64,000 bases of DNA from Caenorhabditis elegans (Eukaryota > Nematoda > Chromadorea > Rhabditida > Rhabditidae), in assembly GCF_000002985.6 (NCBI RefSeq), contig NC_003282.8, positions 8,618,001-8,682,000 on the forward strand, given 5' to 3'. The notes under the pieces are model-generated. The model ran no database searches. It saw only the letters and a list, made by a program, of their open reading frames with translations, and was not told the origin of the DNA. A program made the position numbers and the translations under genes. Position 1 is the stretch's first letter, and each line of letters begins with the position of its first letter. Positions 60,802-64,000 of this stretch are shown one piece after another.

Positions 60802-61306
60802 TTAAAGTGAAATAGTAGATTGTAGTGTCTGACAAGCTTCCATCAATTCAACAAGTCCATTGAGTTCCTCTTGAAGTTTTTGATAACGGGCATTTATTAC
60901 AGACATTGTATTTTCATTACAGGTAAATTCTGAAAATTGAGTATTTGGTAAATAGAAAACTTGATAACTGAAGGCAGTTTTTCAAAGTTTGTATTCGTAT
61001 ATTTATTACTTACCATTTTCGTATTGTTTAGGTGATCTTACAGCAGATGCTAATTGATAGTAGTGAGCAGGTAATCTTCCAACAACAGCTGCACGTTTCC
61101 CAGCAGATGGTCGTAGAGATGCTCTGAAATTCAATTTATAAGAAATTAATAGAAGATATTATTTCTAAAATTATATTATGAGGACTTGATTTCCAGAGAA
61201 GAAAAATTTAAACTAACCTCCCAGTTGCCAAATTTGCACTACAAAAAGCAACTAAAACCATTGTAATGATGAAAATTGAAATGAATGTGGAAGATGAAGA
61301 AGACAT
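60802..61306 (-). CDS. Small secreted protein, possible peptide precursor
   Basis: Three exons, 61306-61218, 61123-61014 and 60929-60802, join in frame to 108 residues. The N-terminus (MSSSSSTFISIFIITMVLVA) is a signal peptide with likely cleavage near CSA. A GKR triplet follows soon after (RASLRPSAGKR), which is the form of an amidating prohormone-cleavage site. The remainder contains LPAHYYQLASAVRSPKQ and a helical C-terminal part with two cysteines (FTCNEN, MEACQTL). A secreted helical protein or a neuropeptide-like precursor are both possible. No family is recognised. Splice sites are all GT-AG with good acceptors. Confidence 0.72.
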
Positions 61307-64000
61307 GAATATATTAGTGTGCGACCTGTAAATTTTAAAGAATTGCAAAGTTGAAAATGATTTTTAAAAAATAGAAAACTGGAAGAAACATGTGAGATAA
61401 AATAATATTTAAGAAGACATTCTATATTTATATTCAAATGTTTCCAAAGTTAATTTATAAACAAAAATGACATTAATGCGGAGGTGGATCTAGAACTAAA
61501 CCCCAAAAAGGAAGGCTTCCATTTCAGTTCAACGTGACGAAATGAATCAAATTTTAAAATTTGAAGAATGAATTGGAAGCCATATTTAGTTTAGTTCCGT
61601 AATTTGCATGTTGTTGGATGTAGACAGGTGGTTTATAATTGGCAGGAGATTAGGGACTTTACGAAATTTAATGAAATTCATGAATTTTAAATTTGGAAAG
61701 ACTTATGAAACCCTACAATATTTTGTACAAGTAGGTAGCAACTAGCCAGCTGAAAACATATCAAACGTTCTTGAGCTTGCTTCTGAATGTGGAAAAGTCG
61801 ATTTCACAACTCGTAGAGCTTCAAGACTAAGTACGATGGCTTGAAATAATGGTCTCATTTCAGAAAGTTAATACATTATTTATGGCTGCCAACATTCAAC
61901 AGACCAAATTAAAATCGAGACATGTACTCACTATCAGCTGTTAATAAAATGTTTATTGTTTATGGATAATGAGTAATAGCTAACAAATTTCTTAGTTCTT
62001 TGTCTTTCCGTAACTAACATATTTTTTGATGAGTTTTTTTTTGACAGCATGTAACTTGGTGTTTTAAAGTTGATATCAAATGTAGAGCAATGGCGGTGTT
62101 TAACATATGGAAGAAACACAATATACTAATATTTAAAAATTGATCTTGTTCACAAACACTGATGAGTTTTGGTGTACGGTCGAATTATTAGAATACTTAT
62201 AAGTATAGGATCAGAAGTAACAAATTACTTACAGAATATTGGATATTTCTTTATTTTTCATAGTTAAATAAATTCAATTCAATTCAACTAAATGATTCTC
62301 CAAGCTGGGCTATACTTATACTTGTGCGTTGTTTTTTTAGTTGATCAGTGAGTGTTAAACTTTAAAAAAAAGTTAAATTGCATCGAAAGCAACTAATATA
62401 ACATATATCAAAGTATATCAGTGAGGTGTAAAACTCTTACAGTTAAGGGAAAATTATTTTCAGCATTGATTTTCTTCTAAAAACGTTTCACTTGAAAGCT
62501 CTGTTGAACATAAAAAATTACGTAGATCTTCAAGATGACATTAGCTTCAGATTATATATAAAAAGTAACGCATTACTTTCAGAAAATAGGATTTTTATGA
62601 GTACCATAATCTGGCTTATACTTTGCAATTCGATCACTTCCTAATCGTCTTGTTCTTGGTATTCGGAGGGATAACTTGAAGTTTTAAACACACACTTTCA
62701 ATGTATTATAGAAAATGCTATTCCAAAATTTCTAAATTAAAAATTTTAACCAAGGAAATGTGCAAAAAACTGGCCAGACTTCAAAATGAACAAAAACAAA
62801 AATAAAATTGGATTATCTCACGTAAATTATTATAGTAATTGAGGAAGGAAGTACCCATCTATTTTTAAAGAATTTCCCGTTTATAAACTTTTTGAAGTAT
62901 CTAATGAGGAAGTATGTCTAATGTCTATTATTTTAATCCACAAAAAAGCTACCTAGTCTGAAAAAATCTAAAAGCAAAATATGAATATTTATACTACTAA
63001 TATTCCACCTGTTTTCCACGTAAAAAAGTGTGTCTGAAAGATGTGTCACATGGGTCTTTTGAGAAAACAAAATGAAAAACGCTTTGGGATATTTCAGTAG
63101 TCTAATTGATTTGACAGATAATAAATAATTCATTTTTAAGCTACAGTATCCAAGACGCCTCGGTAACTCGAATGCTTTATATTTTGTAATGTCTTGCATG
63201 ACGTGTCATTCGCTTTTTCCAAGAAATTAATTTTCGGACTTTGAACTTGATGAGTAGAAAGAGGTTACTCAAATGAACGAATATTTAATTTTTACATTTA
63301 TTTTTCTCAATCGAAAGGGCAATTTCTAAAAATAAAAATGAAAAGTTTGAGTGCTACGTGTTTCTCGATATCTATACTTTTTACGTTGAAAGTTTCTAGG
63401 TTCAAAGAACGAGCTTTATTTTTAGTGTAAATGGTTTTTCCTAAAATAAACCCGTTGCGTAGAGCTGATAAAGAACATTCCCTTTTTTTGAAGGAAATCA
63501 CAGTGCTAACCCAAAAATGCTGAACCCATTCTCGACAAAAATAAAATATTCTCAAATGGAATCTTTGCGGAAATATGTGCGTCTTTAAAGAATTACAGTA
63601 ACCCACTCCTCCATTTTTTTGCGATATTATCTTCGATTTTCTAGGTTTTCAACTATCAGAAAGACGATTTGGTTGAATTAAGTGAAATATAGAATGGAAA
63701 AACTTCAAAGACTAGATGAACGAAAGAGGTGATACTGTAGTTGTTAAATGTGCACACCGTTTTGAGCAGTCTTCGTTTGGAACTTGTCCGTTCGTGACAA
63801 GAGTTTGAAAATAAATCATGAGAAATCGTGTTTAACTGGCAAGGATAAAACTGAGAAAACTCGGAAAACTCAGAAGTAGAAACAATTGAAAATTGTCAGC
63901 AAATTTAAATTCAAATATTATTATTCTCCGAAATTAGACTTCAGACAGAAAAATCTACCAAAAAATACTGAAATTCCCAATATTTCCACCAACTTTATAT
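61307..64000. other. Right-end region without a supported gene
   Basis: About 2.7 kb of AT-rich DNA. Open frames at 62933-63199 and 63307-63606 on the minus strand show no domain and no matching splice partners. A fragment related to the GACCGGGTAC repeat family lies at about 63507-63600 (CCCATTCTCGACA ... GTGCGTCTTTAAAGAATTAC). The first part presumably holds the promoter of the minus-strand gene ending at 61306. Confidence 0.4.

Noticed and set aside
63307-63606. 99-codon minus-strand frame at the right end
   Set aside because: It overlaps a dispersed-repeat fragment and has no domain, splice partner or poly(A) signal.
1-64000. CRISPR arrays, bacterial operons, Shine-Dalgarno sites
   Set aside because: No regularly spaced repeats; spliced genes and poly(A) signals show nuclear eukaryotic DNA.

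Overview
The window looks like nuclear DNA of a Caenorhabditis nematode, almost certainly C. elegans. It is AT-rich. Genes are split by short introns with TTTTCAG-type acceptors, several starts sit just behind a TTTCAG that could be a trans-splice site, and genes lie on both strands, some nested inside introns of others. Two genes were recognised from memory: lin-49 (BRPF-type PHD/bromodomain protein; the spliced model here gives 1042 codons) and dgk-4 (delta/eta-type diacylglycerol kinase). Their adjacency points to chromosome IV. All exon models were built by hand from splice signals and reading-frame continuity, and every complete model is phase-consistent from ATG to stop. No search or alignment was run.

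Left part (1-27.6 kb). The 3' end of an unidentified membrane-protein gene (+) converges on a small histone-fold gene (-). lin-49 (+) follows after a 2 kb divergent intergenic region. Next come about 5.8 kb of non-coding DNA and dgk-4 (+, 19 exons, about 12 kb). The 3.9 kb intron of dgk-4 holds an antisense gene for a four-helix membrane protein. A small lysine-rich orphan gene (+) follows.

Middle part (27.6-45.5 kb). A CYP33E-type cytochrome P450 gene (-) is followed by a secreted fibrinogen-domain gene (-). The 2.7 kb intron of the latter contains two tandem, paralogous + strand genes of unknown family. Then come a worm-type TTBK/CK1-like kinase gene (+), a secreted cysteine-rich orphan gene (-), and over 5 kb without a convincing gene.

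Right part (45.5-64 kb). A 3.9 kb segment is bounded by a perfect 20-bp inverted repeat. It contains a 1.9 kb fold-back element and a broken Myt1/Wee1-type kinase pseudogene that keeps its C-terminal membrane segment but lacks the catalytic core. A 23-exon classical-type cadherin gene (+, 1499 aa) follows. A small secreted or GPI-anchor-like gene (+) and a small secreted-peptide gene (-) complete the gene set. The last 2.7 kb shows no gene.

Themes: chromatin regulation (histone-fold gene, lin-49), lipid and xenobiotic signalling (dgk-4, P450), extracellular or adhesion proteins (fibrinogen-domain protein, cadherin, small secreted proteins), and many short dispersed inverted repeats sitting in introns and intergenic DNA. 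Apart from dgk-4 and its nested gene I see no operon-like tight spacing.
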